From positions 310,001 to 374,000 of the forward strand of contig NZ_CP072943.1 of NCBI RefSeq assembly GCF_018069705.1: DNA of 64,000 bases, in the 5' to 3' direction. Every line of letters begins with the position of its first letter. Within the stretch, counting starts at the first letter, position 1. Made by a program: the position numbers and the translations under genes. Shown in pieces: positions 36,023-43,832 of this stretch. Under the pieces are notes generated by a model. It had not been told where the DNA came from. It worked only from the letters and a program-made list of their open reading frames with translations, and made no database searches. Source of the stretch: Aminithiophilus ramosus (GTDB lineage: Bacteria > Synergistota > Synergistia > Synergistales > Aminithiophilaceae).

Positions 36023-37234
36023 TCAAGCTCCGTGGTTCAGCTCCCCCTCGGTGCGGGCCACGACGGTGGCCACGCAGGCGTCGCCGGTGATGTTCAGGGC
36101 CGTCCGGGCCATGTCGAGGACGGCGTCGATGCCTGCTAGAAGGGCCACGCCCTCCATGGGCAGGCCCGCCTGGGTGACGACGAGAGTGAGCATGATCAGG
36201 CCCGCTCCGGGGACTCCGGCCGTGCCCACCGAGGCCAGGGTGGCGGTGACGATGATGCCCGCCTGGGCTCCCAGAGAGAGGTCGATGCCGAAGGCCTGGG
36301 CGATGAAGAGGGCGCAGACGCCCTGGTAGAGGGCCGTGCCGTCCATGTTGATCGTCGCGCCCAGGGGCAGGACGAAGGAGGTGATCTTCTCCGAGACGCC
36401 CAGGTTGTCCTGGCTGCAGCGCATCGTCACGGGCAGGGTGGCCGAGCTGGAACGGGTGACGAAGGCCGTCAGGCTCGCCTCCTGGATGCCCCGGAAGAAC
36501 CAGACGGGCGTTTTGCGCGTCATCAGGGAGACGAGGCCCGAATAGACGACCACGGCGTGGAGGAGGCAGCCGAGGTAGACGGCGCCGATGACCTTGGCGA
36601 AGGGGGCCATGACGGAAAGACCGTAGCGCGAGACGGTGACGGCGATGAGGGCGAAGACGCCGTAGGGGGCGAAGGCCATGACGAGGGCCGTGACCTTGTA
36701 CATCGTCTCGGCGATGGCGTCCATCACGGCCAGGACGGGCTTGCCCTTCTCTCCGGCCAGGACGGCGGCGATGCCGAAGAAGAGGGCGAAGACGATGATC
36801 TGCAGCATGTGTCCCTGGGCCAGGGATTGGATGGGATTGGAGGGAAACATGCCGATGACGACGTCTTTCAGCGCCGGGGCGGACTTCCCCTCGGCGGCTA
36901 TGGCGCCCTCAATGGCCATGCCCGCGCCGGGCTGGATGAGGTGGCCCATGGCAAGGCCGATGACGATGGCCAGGGCCGTCGTCACCATGTAAAGCAGCAC
37001 CGTCTTCACGCCGATCCGCCCCAGGGCCTTGGGGTCTCCCAGGGAGGCGACGCCGACGACGAGGCTGGAAAAGACGAGAGGCACGATGAGCATCTGCAGA
37101 AGGGTGATGAAGATTTTCCCAATCGGTTCCACGACGGCGACTTTGGGGCCCAAAAGGGCTCCGGCCAGGACGCCCAGGATAAAGCCGACAGTGATTTTCC
37201 AGATCAGGGGTACCTTTTTCCTCGTTTCTGTCAT
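36023..37234 (-). CDS. Dicarboxylate/amino acid:cation symporter (DAACS family)
   Basis: The 403-residue transporter of the GltP/SstT/DctA fold has the hairpin motif SSSATLPVTMRC and GATINMDGTALYQGV, which bind substrate and sodium. Likely substrates are glutamate, aspartate or serine. An upstream TTG start would precede the ribosome site, so the ATG at 37234 (AAGGAGGAAG about ten bases before it) is chosen. A second, divergent DAACS gene lies near the right edge of the window. Confidence 0.92.
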   Translation of the reverse strand: MTETRKKVPLIWKITVGFILGVLAGALLGPKVAVVEPIGKIFITLLQMLIVPLVFSSLVVGVASLGDPKALGRIGVKTVLLYMVTTALAIVIGLAMGHLIQPGAGMAIEGAIAAEGKSAPALKDVVIGMFPSNPIQSLAQGHMLQIIVFALFFGIAAVLAGEKGKPVLAVMDAIAETMYKVTALVMAFAPYGVFALIAVTVSRYGLSVMAPFAKVIGAVYLGCLLHAVVVYSGLVSLMTRKTPVWFFRGIQEASLTAFVTRSSSATLPVTMRCSQDNLGVSEKITSFVLPLGATINMDGTALYQGVCALFIAQAFGIDLSLGAQAGIIVTATLASVGTAGVPGAGLIMLTLVVTQAGLPMEGVALLAGIDAVLDMARTALNITGDACVATVVARTEGELNHGA

Positions 37235-37303
37235 GGTGATCTTCCTCCTTTTCTTCAATCCGACATATGATTAAAAAATAGGACACGATGAACTTTCAAG
37301 TTA

Positions 37304-37333
37304 ATTATAACCTAAATTTGCCCTCTATGTCCA
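37304..37333 (-). promoter_or_regulatory. Promoter of the DAACS symporter gene
   Basis: On the minus strand TGGACA (37333-37328) and TATAAT (37309-37304) are separated by 18 bases. They lie about 70 bases before the symporter ATG in an AT-rich patch. On the plus strand a lone TATAAT at 37373-37378 may serve the diguanylate cyclase. Confidence 0.6.
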
Positions 37334-37460
37334 GCGCTCGAGACGGCCTGAAGAGAAGAACGTGGCCGATGTTATAATGGACCCGTTTCAAAAACCGCAA
37401 AGGCTGCTCCGTGCTTTTCCGGCATGGGAGGGCCGACTTTTTTGTCGCAAGGAGCCGACG

Positions 37461-38984
37461 ATGAAAAGCAATCTCCGCCTCATGGGCCCTGTCGTGATCG
37501 CCGTCAACTGTGGCCTTCTGGTCCTTTTCTTCCTCAGTTTCAACGCCAGAGTCGGTGCGGTCCACGGTCGCAACGCCCGCGAGGCCGTTGTGCATCTGCA
37601 GAACCGATTTCTTAAGGCCACCGTGGAAAACCAGATCGACCGGATCGAGACCTGCCGGATGGAGGAGCGCGCCCGCTGGAACCGCAGGGCCGACCAGGCT
37701 GCTGCGGCGCTCTCGGCCTGGTCCGACCTGGACGAGGAACGGGCTCTCGCCATCTTCAAAGGCCTCTTTCACGGCGATCTCTGGACGGCGGTTCTCCGCG
37801 AGGTCGAGACGGGGAGGGTCCTCTTCCGGGCCGGCGTCTTTTCCGACGAGCCTTTCGGGGAGGGCGATGAGGGCGCCTTCGCCGTCGGGCGAAGGCAACG
37901 TTTCGGCCCTTACGAGGCCTTCTTCGGCGTCACCGCTGAGGCCCTCGACGGGAGGGTGCAGGCCTTCATCGCCGACGAGATCCATCGGTCGACGTTTCCC
38001 TTCGACTCCTATCTCTGGGTGAACGAGGTGCTCGACTACGGGGGCGGCGACGGCTACGCCGTCAGGAGAATCCATCCCAACCTGCCCGAGACGGAGGGAA
38101 TGCTCCTCTCGACGTCCATGGAGGACGTCCGGGGCAATCTTCCCTATCTGGCCGAGCTCGAAGGGGTGCGGGAGAAGGGCGAGCTTTTCTTCTCCTATTT
38201 CTTCAAAAAGAAAAACAGCGATACAATCTCGGAGAAGCTCGCCTACGCCAAGCTCTATCGCCCCTACAACTGGATCGTCGCCTTCGGCATCCACCTCGAC
38301 GACATGGAGGCTTTCACCAAACAGACGACGGAGGAGAGCCGTCACGTCGCCGCCCGTCTCGGCCTGCTTTTTCTCTCCCTCCTCGTGGGCCTTCTTGTCT
38401 CGAGTCAGGCCCTGCTCCTCCTCGGGGAACGGCGGTTCCACCGGAAGGACCGTCGGCTCCTGGAAGCGGAAGTCAACGAAGACGCCCTCACCGGGGCCTG
38501 CTCCCGCCGGGCCGCCGAGCGGGATCTGGCAGGGGAGTTCGAGGCCTTTCGGAGGGGAGCCGGCGCCCCGGCCGTGATGCTCTTCGACGTGGATCGCTTC
38601 AAGGCGGTCAACGACGGCTACGGTCACGACGGCGGCGACATCGTTCTCCGGGGCATCGTCGAGACCCTCCGCGGAACCTTGAGGCAGACCGATTCCGTCT
38701 ACCGTTGGGGCGGCGACGAGTTTCTCCTTCTCTGCAGGGGGCTCCGTCCGGAGAACGTCCCATCCCTGGCACGGGAGCTTCTCCGGTCCCTGGCCGCGGT
38801 CCGTCGCCCCGTCGGGGGCGCTTCCCTGTCGGTTACCGTCTCCATGGGCATCGCCTGTTTTCGGGCCGATGACGACAGCTTCGCCGACGCCGTCAGACGG
38901 GCCGACGAAGGCCTCTATCGGGCCAAGAAAGAGGGCGGAAATCGTGCCGTCGTCAACGATGACGACCCGGCAGAATCGAGCTGA
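37461..38984 (+). CDS. Membrane diguanylate cyclase with extracellular sensor domain
   Basis: The 507-residue signalling protein has one membrane helix at about 8-28, an extracytoplasmic Cache-like sensor (about 30-335), a second helix (about 338-360), then a GGDEF domain. The active motif RWGGDEF ends at residue 421 and an inhibitory-site motif RQTD lies five residues before it, so it should make c-di-GMP with product feedback. The ligand is unknown. ATG 37461 has CAAGGAG upstream; an in-frame extension to 37362 has none. The stop is six bases before the YcjX-like gene, so the three following genes may be one operon. Confidence 0.9.
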   Translation: MKSNLRLMGPVVIAVNCGLLVLFFLSFNARVGAVHGRNAREAVVHLQNRFLKATVENQIDRIETCRMEERARWNRRADQAAAALSAWSDLDEERALAIFKGLFHGDLWTAVLREVETGRVLFRAGVFSDEPFGEGDEGAFAVGRRQRFGPYEAFFGVTAEALDGRVQAFIADEIHRSTFPFDSYLWVNEVLDYGGGDGYAVRRIHPNLPETEGMLLSTSMEDVRGNLPYLAELEGVREKGELFFSYFFKKKNSDTISEKLAYAKLYRPYNWIVAFGIHLDDMEAFTKQTTEESRHVAARLGLLFLSLLVGLLVSSQALLLLGERRFHRKDRRLLEAEVNEDALTGACSRRAAERDLAGEFEAFRRGAGAPAVMLFDVDRFKAVNDGYGHDGGDIVLRGIVETLRGTLRQTDSVYRWGGDEFLLLCRGLRPENVPSLARELLRSLAAVRRPVGGASLSVTVSMGIACFRADDDSFADAVRRADEGLYRAKKEGGNRAVVNDDDPAESS

Positions 38985-38990
38985 AGAGAA

Positions 38991-40334
38991 ATGAAGATCA
39001 GCCTTACGGGCGTCGCCGGAGGAGGGAAGACGGTTTTCCTCACCTCCCTTCTCTGGCACCTGATGGAAATCGAGTCGGGGCAGCTTTTTCCCGTCCGGGA
39101 GGGGGGCGTCCGCTTTCGAGAAAGGCCCGTTCGCGGCAGGGACTGTGCGCCCTTCCCCCTGGACCGGCACCGCGACGCCCTGGCTCGGCGGGGGATCTGG
39201 CCGGAAAAGACCGTCGACTGTCATCGCTACAGCTGCGAGATCGACCTCGAAGGTTCCGGGACTCTGCTGGACCGGCTGAAACGAGGCCTCGCCCTTTCAC
39301 GGCGTCGTCTCGACTTCTTCGATTTTCCCGGCGAGCGGATCGCCGACGGAGCCATCGCCTCCTTCGACGACTACGGTCGGTGGTCCGATCACATGCTCGA
39401 CCACTTTTGCAGCCACTCCGATTATGCCGAGGCCGTGGCCCCCTATTTCAGCCTCCTCCGGGAGCTGGAGCGGGGTGACGGAGGGCCCGAGCCGCTCGGG
39501 CGGGTCGCCCTGACCTACAGGGAAACGCTGGCCCGGCTCATCCACGGGTACCGCCCCCTCATCGCGCCGTCGATCTTCCTCCTCGACGAGAGGGGGAGGA
39601 GAGCCCCCAAGGTCCCCGTCGAGGAGCTGGCCCGGACGCGACTCTGCGGCCTCGATGGGGCGCCCTTCGCCCCCCTGCCGGCTCAGATCCGCGCGAGCCT
39701 GGCCGGGGCGGACCTCATGGCCGTCCGCTACGGGGCCTACCGGACGGAACGGGTCCTTCCCCTCTTCCGCGAGATCGGCACCTCCGAGGTCCTGATCGTC
39801 CTCGTCGACATCCCCTCCATCCTGGCCGGCGGCGTGGGCCGCTACAACGACACCAGGCAAATCGTCCTCGACCTATTCGACGTCCTCCGCCCCGATTCCT
39901 CTCTGGGGGCCCGGATACGAAGGCTTCTCACCCTGGGGCGGGGAAGGCTGAAGAAGGTGGCCTTCGTCGCCTCCAAGGCCGACCTCGTCGATCCCGACGA
40001 CATCGCCTCGGGACGTCTCGAATCCCTCCTGCGCCAGATGACGGCCCGAATCCGGGCGATGTTGCCCGAGGTCCGCTTCGGATGGTTCGCCGCCAGCGCC
40101 GTCCGCTCCACCCGCCGCGGTGCGCCGGGGTGTCTCGTCGGGCGCCCTGCCTACGGCAACCCCGAGGGGCTGGAAAAGGAGTTCGACGTTCCCTCCCTTC
40201 CCGAGACCTGGCCCGACGACTGGCCGGCCGGTGCCTACCCCTTTCAGGCCCTGTCTCCCGACGTGGCGCGCAACCTTCAGAACCCGCCGCCTCACCTGGG
40301 ACTGGACCGGATCGTCCACTTTCTGTTCCAGTGA
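38991..40334 (+). CDS. YcjX-like P-loop GTPase family protein
   Basis: The 447-residue protein has Walker A GVAGGGKT (7-14), the family's FFDFPGERIADGAIA, and later VAFVASKADLVDPDD, similar to the GTPase specificity loop. This matches the YcjX (DUF463) family, nearly always paired with a YcjF-type membrane protein, as here. Function is unknown; family members are linked to envelope stress in enterobacteria. It follows the diguanylate cyclase by six bases and precedes the YcjF-like gene by 40. Confidence 0.82.
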   Translation: MKISLTGVAGGGKTVFLTSLLWHLMEIESGQLFPVREGGVRFRERPVRGRDCAPFPLDRHRDALARRGIWPEKTVDCHRYSCEIDLEGSGTLLDRLKRGLALSRRRLDFFDFPGERIADGAIASFDDYGRWSDHMLDHFCSHSDYAEAVAPYFSLLRELERGDGGPEPLGRVALTYRETLARLIHGYRPLIAPSIFLLDERGRRAPKVPVEELARTRLCGLDGAPFAPLPAQIRASLAGADLMAVRYGAYRTERVLPLFREIGTSEVLIVLVDIPSILAGGVGRYNDTRQIVLDLFDVLRPDSSLGARIRRLLTLGRGRLKKVAFVASKADLVDPDDIASGRLESLLRQMTARIRAMLPEVRFGWFAASAVRSTRRGAPGCLVGRPAYGNPEGLEKEFDVPSLPETWPDDWPAGAYPFQALSPDVARNLQNPPPHLGLDRIVHFLFQ

Positions 40335-40374
40335 TACCGAAAGGCCCCCAGGGGCCGCGAAAGGAAGAAAAGCC

Positions 40375-41523
40375 ATGACCCAAGACGCGGGGCACGATCA
40401 TCTCGGAGATCCCCTGGCCGGACCGGTGCGGGAGGGCAAGGCCTTCGTCCGTCGCGAGGGAGACTCGGGGCTGGGCGTCCCCGAATTCGAGGCGCTCCAC
40501 GCCCGGACGCTTTCGACCGAAGAGACGGAGGCCCACGGAAGGGCCCGCGACGACGAGGCGGCCCGGGAGGCCGAAGAGATCCTGGCCGACCTCGAAGAGG
40601 ACGAAGGCTGGCTCCTGCCCCGTTCGCTGAGGAACCTGGCCATGGGGATTCTCGTTGTCGTCGAGGCCCTGCTGGGCCTCTTCGTGACCACCCAGGCCGT
40701 CCGTTTTCTGGCCGACCTGGCCGCTCTGCCCCGTGCCTACCTCTATCCGGCCGTCGCTTTTGCCCTTCTTTTCGGCTCCGTCCTCGTCGTCGCCTTCGTC
40801 GCCCTTCTTCGGACCCTCTTCCGCCTGCACCGGGCCCCTCGCATACGTCTTCAGGCCCTCCGCGCCCTTGCCGAACGGCGCGATCTCCGGCAGGTAGCCC
40901 GTCACAGGGAAGAAGAGGCCCGCAGGAAGCTCCGGGCCTACCTGAAGACCTTTCCCCTGGAAGGGAGGGGGCGAAGGCGGCTCCTGGCGGCGGGCCTTCC
41001 CGAGTCGGTTTTGTCCCGTCTCGAGGAGCAGCGACGTCGCCTTCTCGACGAGAGCCGCCCCCTCAAGGCCGCCGACTGGATCGACGACTTCATGCGAGGT
41101 TTTCAGAAGCTCCTCGACGAGGCCGCCGAGGCCCGCGTCAAAAGCCACGCCAGGCGGGTGGCCGTCGGCACGGCGGCCTCTCCCGTCGGCATCGTCGATC
41201 AGGCCGTCGTCCTCTTCGGCTGCACGGCCATGGCCAAAGACCTCTTCGTCCTCTACAACCTGCGTCCCGCCGCCGGGCAGACGGCCCTCGTCCTGGGCCG
41301 CAGCATCGTTCACACCTACCTGAGCGGCCTGGCCGGAGAGGCGACGGAAAAGGCGGCCGACACCTTCCTCGGCTCTGCCGAGGCGGCCGACGAAGGGCTC
41401 GGTGCCCTCACGGGCACCCTGGGCAAGGCCCTCAGCGCCAGGGCGGCCGAGGCGAGCCTCAATGCCCTCCTCCTCTGGCGTCTGGGCAAGAGGATCATCG
41501 GCCTTCTCCAGCCGGTGCGCTGA
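40375..41523 (+). CDS. YcjF-like (DUF697) membrane protein
   Basis: The 382-residue protein is acidic and helical at the N-terminus, has two membrane helices (about 85-107 and 120-145), and a C-terminal DUF697-like region (VGTAASPVGIVDQAVVLFGC, split as GTAASPVGIVDQ and VVLFGC). The partnership with the YcjX-like gene just upstream is the usual arrangement. The ATG follows AAGGAAG; a longer frame reaching into the upstream gene is a shadow. Role unknown. Confidence 0.8.
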   Translation: MTQDAGHDHLGDPLAGPVREGKAFVRREGDSGLGVPEFEALHARTLSTEETEAHGRARDDEAAREAEEILADLEEDEGWLLPRSLRNLAMGILVVVEALLGLFVTTQAVRFLADLAALPRAYLYPAVAFALLFGSVLVVAFVALLRTLFRLHRAPRIRLQALRALAERRDLRQVARHREEEARRKLRAYLKTFPLEGRGRRRLLAAGLPESVLSRLEEQRRRLLDESRPLKAADWIDDFMRGFQKLLDEAAEARVKSHARRVAVGTAASPVGIVDQAVVLFGCTAMAKDLFVLYNLRPAAGQTALVLGRSIVHTYLSGLAGEATEKAADTFLGSAEAADEGLGALTGTLGKALSARAAEASLNALLLWRLGKRIIGLLQPVR

Positions 41524-41642
41524 CTCTGCTTCTTGGGCACAAGTGCCGGTCTTTGTGGAGGGATGTCCTTGGCGTCGAGTTGAGCGTCCACTTCAATGAT
41601 ATTTTATTAATCATAAAAACTATTTTGCGAGGTAAATTGACG

Positions 41643-42197
41643 ATGGATATTTTCGATATTCGTAATATTGAAATTAGAGATTTAGATTCGTATTTTTATT
41701 GGAAAAAATCATGTCATGAACACAATGAATTGAATGGTCCATATTACAAGAGAGATAATGACGAAGATTTGAGAATTAATATTGAGAATATTCGTAAAAA
41801 ACTAAAAAATGGCATCACGAGTCCAATGGATGATAAAAGGGTAATTGTGTTCAAGGACAGTGACAAACTAGTTGGAGAAGTGAATTGGTATTGGAAGTCA
41901 AGAGAAACATATTGGATGGAAATTGGAATAGTTATATTTGATAAGTTCAATTGGGGAAAAGGATATGGAATTAATATATTGAAAAAATGGATAGATATGG
42001 TATTTGATGAGCACCCTGAAATAATAAGAATAGGCTTGTCAACATGGTCTGGGAATTTCGGCATGATAAAATTAGCAGAAAAAATAGGCATGACTAGAGA
42101 AGCGGTATATAGAAAAGCTAGAATCGTAAATGGTGAATATTATGACTCGATAAGCTATGGTTTGTTAAGGGAAGAACTGGTTAAGCTTGCAAAATAA
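41643..42197 (+). CDS. GNAT-family N-acetyltransferase (RimJ/RimL type)
   Basis: The 184-residue acetyltransferase has a WMEIGIVIF strand, the acetyl-CoA loop FNWGKGYGINILKKWIDMVF (split: FNWGKGYGIN, LKKWIDMVF) and LAEKIGMTREAVYRKA, typical of the ribosomal-protein/aminoglycoside-type branch. The substrate is unknown; antibiotic or small-molecule acetylation is common for such islands. ATG 41643 has a weak GAGG about ten bases upstream; in-frame codons before it lie across the composition boundary. Confidence 0.85.
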   Translation: MDIFDIRNIEIRDLDSYFYWKKSCHEHNELNGPYYKRDNDEDLRINIENIRKKLKNGITSPMDDKRVIVFKDSDKLVGEVNWYWKSRETYWMEIGIVIFDKFNWGKGYGINILKKWIDMVFDEHPEIIRIGLSTWSGNFGMIKLAEKIGMTREAVYRKARIVNGEYYDSISYGLLREELVKLAK

Positions 42198-42209
42198 TTT
42201 AATATAGCA

Positions 42210-42289
42210 ATCGCGCCAAGTTTACAGAATTTTTATGCATATTATGTGCATAAATGTTAATGAATGTTTTATGTCTTGGGTGGCGCGAT
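42210..42289. repeat. Nested inverted repeat downstream of the first GNAT gene
   Basis: ATCGCGCCA (42210-42218) is perfectly repeated in inverted form at 42281-42289, enclosing a second perfect hairpin (TTTATGCA 42232-42239 and TGCATAAA 42247-42254). The outer arms are GC-rich in an AT-rich island. A 13-base segment, AATGTTTTATGTC, at 42263-42275 recurs near 42870. Confidence 0.6.
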
Positions 42290-42366
42290 ATATGGCTACC
42301 TCTGATTCTATTTTATAGTTAATGTCTATGATGTGTAGATTTTTTATTCCGAAAGGATGTGTAAAA

Positions 42367-42846
42367 ATGAAAAGCATAAATAGCTTTGTGATAGACGATC
42401 TTGACGAATCGGACATATTTTTTGTCAAAAATCTTATATAGCAATATATAAAGTGGATAAACATTGACTTGTCGTTTCAAGGCATTGATTACGAGCTAGA
42501 TAATTTCCCTGGCAAATACATAAAACCTAATAGAGCCTTTTTAGTGGCAAAAGTGGATAATATGGCAATTGGATGTGTTGGATTGAGGAAAATAGATAAT
42601 GACACGTGTGAAATGAAGAGGTTATATGTAAGCAATGAATATAAGGGAAAAGGGATCGGCAAGGCATTAGTAGAGAAAATAATAATGAAAGCAAAAAATA
42701 TGAATTATATTAAAATAAGACTAGATACATTGCCGAAAATGAAAACTGCCCAAGAACTATATAAAAATTTTGGTTTTTATGAAATAGAACAATACACAGA
42801 AAATCCAATAATAGGGACTAAATTTATGGAAAAATTATTAAAATAG
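42367..42846 (+). pseudogene. GNAT acetyltransferase interrupted by an in-frame amber codon
   Basis: A natural ATG at 42367 with AAAGGATG upstream opens a frame that hits TAG at codon 25 (42439-42441), then stays open to 42846. The product on both sides of the stop reads as one GNAT protein (before: DDLDESDIFFVKNLI; after: QYIKWIN, then SFQGIDYELDNFPGKY). The acetyl-CoA loop YKGKGIGKALVEKII and the C-terminal LYKNFGFYEIE are intact. Restart at TTG 42469 could give a 125-residue protein lacking the first helix, but no ribosome site is evident. A point mutation, sequencing error or stop read-through are the options; I favour a pseudogene. Confidence 0.75.
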
Positions 42847-42945
42847 AAACTTGGATTTAAATTTTTTAATGTTTTATGTCAGGCGATTTCTACGCTATTG
42901 TATTCATCGGATAAGAAATAATTTATAACATCAGATGGAGGACAA

Positions 42946-43743
42946 ATGGATAATAAAACCCTTAATGAAAGCATTGCCAGGGCTATGGATTGTGATAATC
43001 TGGAATTGGTTTACTATTTGCCTTATATTTTGCAAGATTTCGTAGAAATGGGTTCATCCGCTGAAGATATTCTGAAAATAGTAGTTGAAAATATTAAGTG
43101 TCATGATGAATTAAAAATTCTTGATCTTGGCTGCGGAAAGGGTTCCGTGCTCTGTAAACTCTCAGAAGAGCTTCGTTGTGAGTGCGTAGGAATTGATGGG
43201 GTTCCTGAATTTATTCAATATGCAAGAAATCTTGCTACGGAAAAGAATTTAAGCAAATGCGTCTTTGTTGTGGGGGATATCAGAGAAGAAGTAGCTTGTT
43301 TGTCTGAATATGATGTCATAATTCTAGGATCTATCGGATCAGTATTTGGAAATCATGTTGAAACCATGGAGAAGTTAAAGCCTGTATTGGCAACGGAAGG
43401 AATAATTGTGCTCGATGATGGATATATAAAAGATAATTGTGAGTGTGATAATGGATTTATGAAAAGAAGAAGTGATATAATGGGAGACATAGATGATTCA
43501 GGGATGGAAATAAAGAGAGAATATATTTGGAATCAAAAAGATTATTCACTAAAGCACGAGAAAGAATATCAATTTATCGAGAAAAGATGCAACGAATTAA
43601 TTGAGTTGCATCCTGAGAAACGAAATATGTTTGAGAATTATATTAAAAAACAAAAAGAAGAATATAACGTCATCGAAAACGACATGATATGTTCTGCGAT
43701 GATTGTTTCTCGAAAAGCAACCGATCGAAATTCAAAAGCCTAG
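42946..43743 (+). CDS. Class I SAM-dependent methyltransferase in AT-rich island
   Basis: The 265-residue protein has motif I ILDLGCGKGSVLCKL, motif II CVGIDGVPEFIQYAR, and VGDIREEVACLSEYDVI. Substrate unknown. The ATG has TGGAGGAC just upstream. It is the third gene of the AT-rich island and ends at the right composition boundary, next to a GC-rich hairpin that probably belongs to the convergent host operon. Confidence 0.88.
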   Translation: MDNKTLNESIARAMDCDNLELVYYLPYILQDFVEMGSSAEDILKIVVENIKCHDELKILDLGCGKGSVLCKLSEELRCECVGIDGVPEFIQYARNLATEKNLSKCVFVVGDIREEVACLSEYDVIILGSIGSVFGNHVETMEKLKPVLATEGIIVLDDGYIKDNCECDNGFMKRRSDIMGDIDDSGMEIKREYIWNQKDYSLKHEKEYQFIEKRCNELIELHPEKRNMFENYIKKQKEEYNVIENDMICSAMIVSRKATDRNSKA

Positions 43744-43762
43744 GATCTGCCCGTAGCCGAAT

Positions 43763-43808
43763 CCGTACGTCTATGGCCCGGCCGAAAGGCCGGGCCATAG
43801 ACGTACGG
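43763..43808. terminator. Large hairpin between the island and the dpp operon
   Basis: A perfect 21-bp stem (43763-43783 with 43788-43808) closes on a GAAA tetraloop. It sits 24 bases beyond the stop of the last dpp gene and between convergent genes. No T tract follows in either direction, so the efficiency is uncertain. Confidence 0.75.
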
Positions 43809-43832
43809 ACCGAATCGTTATCGATGCCCTGT

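Larger units (their letters stand above)
41590..43745. other. AT-rich island of foreign composition
   Basis: Base composition changes sharply from strongly GC-rich to strongly AT-rich near 41590 and back near 43745. Codon use inside is A/T-ending throughout, unlike both flanks. It holds two GNAT acetyltransferase genes (one broken) and a methyltransferase, all on the plus strand with long spacers. I see no integrase, transposase or flanking direct repeat, so the transfer route is not shown. Confidence 0.85.

Noticed and set aside
42198..42945. Integron attC sites between the island genes
   Set aside because: Spacers are structured, but the RYYYAAC/GTTRRRY core pair is missing and no integron integrase is seen.
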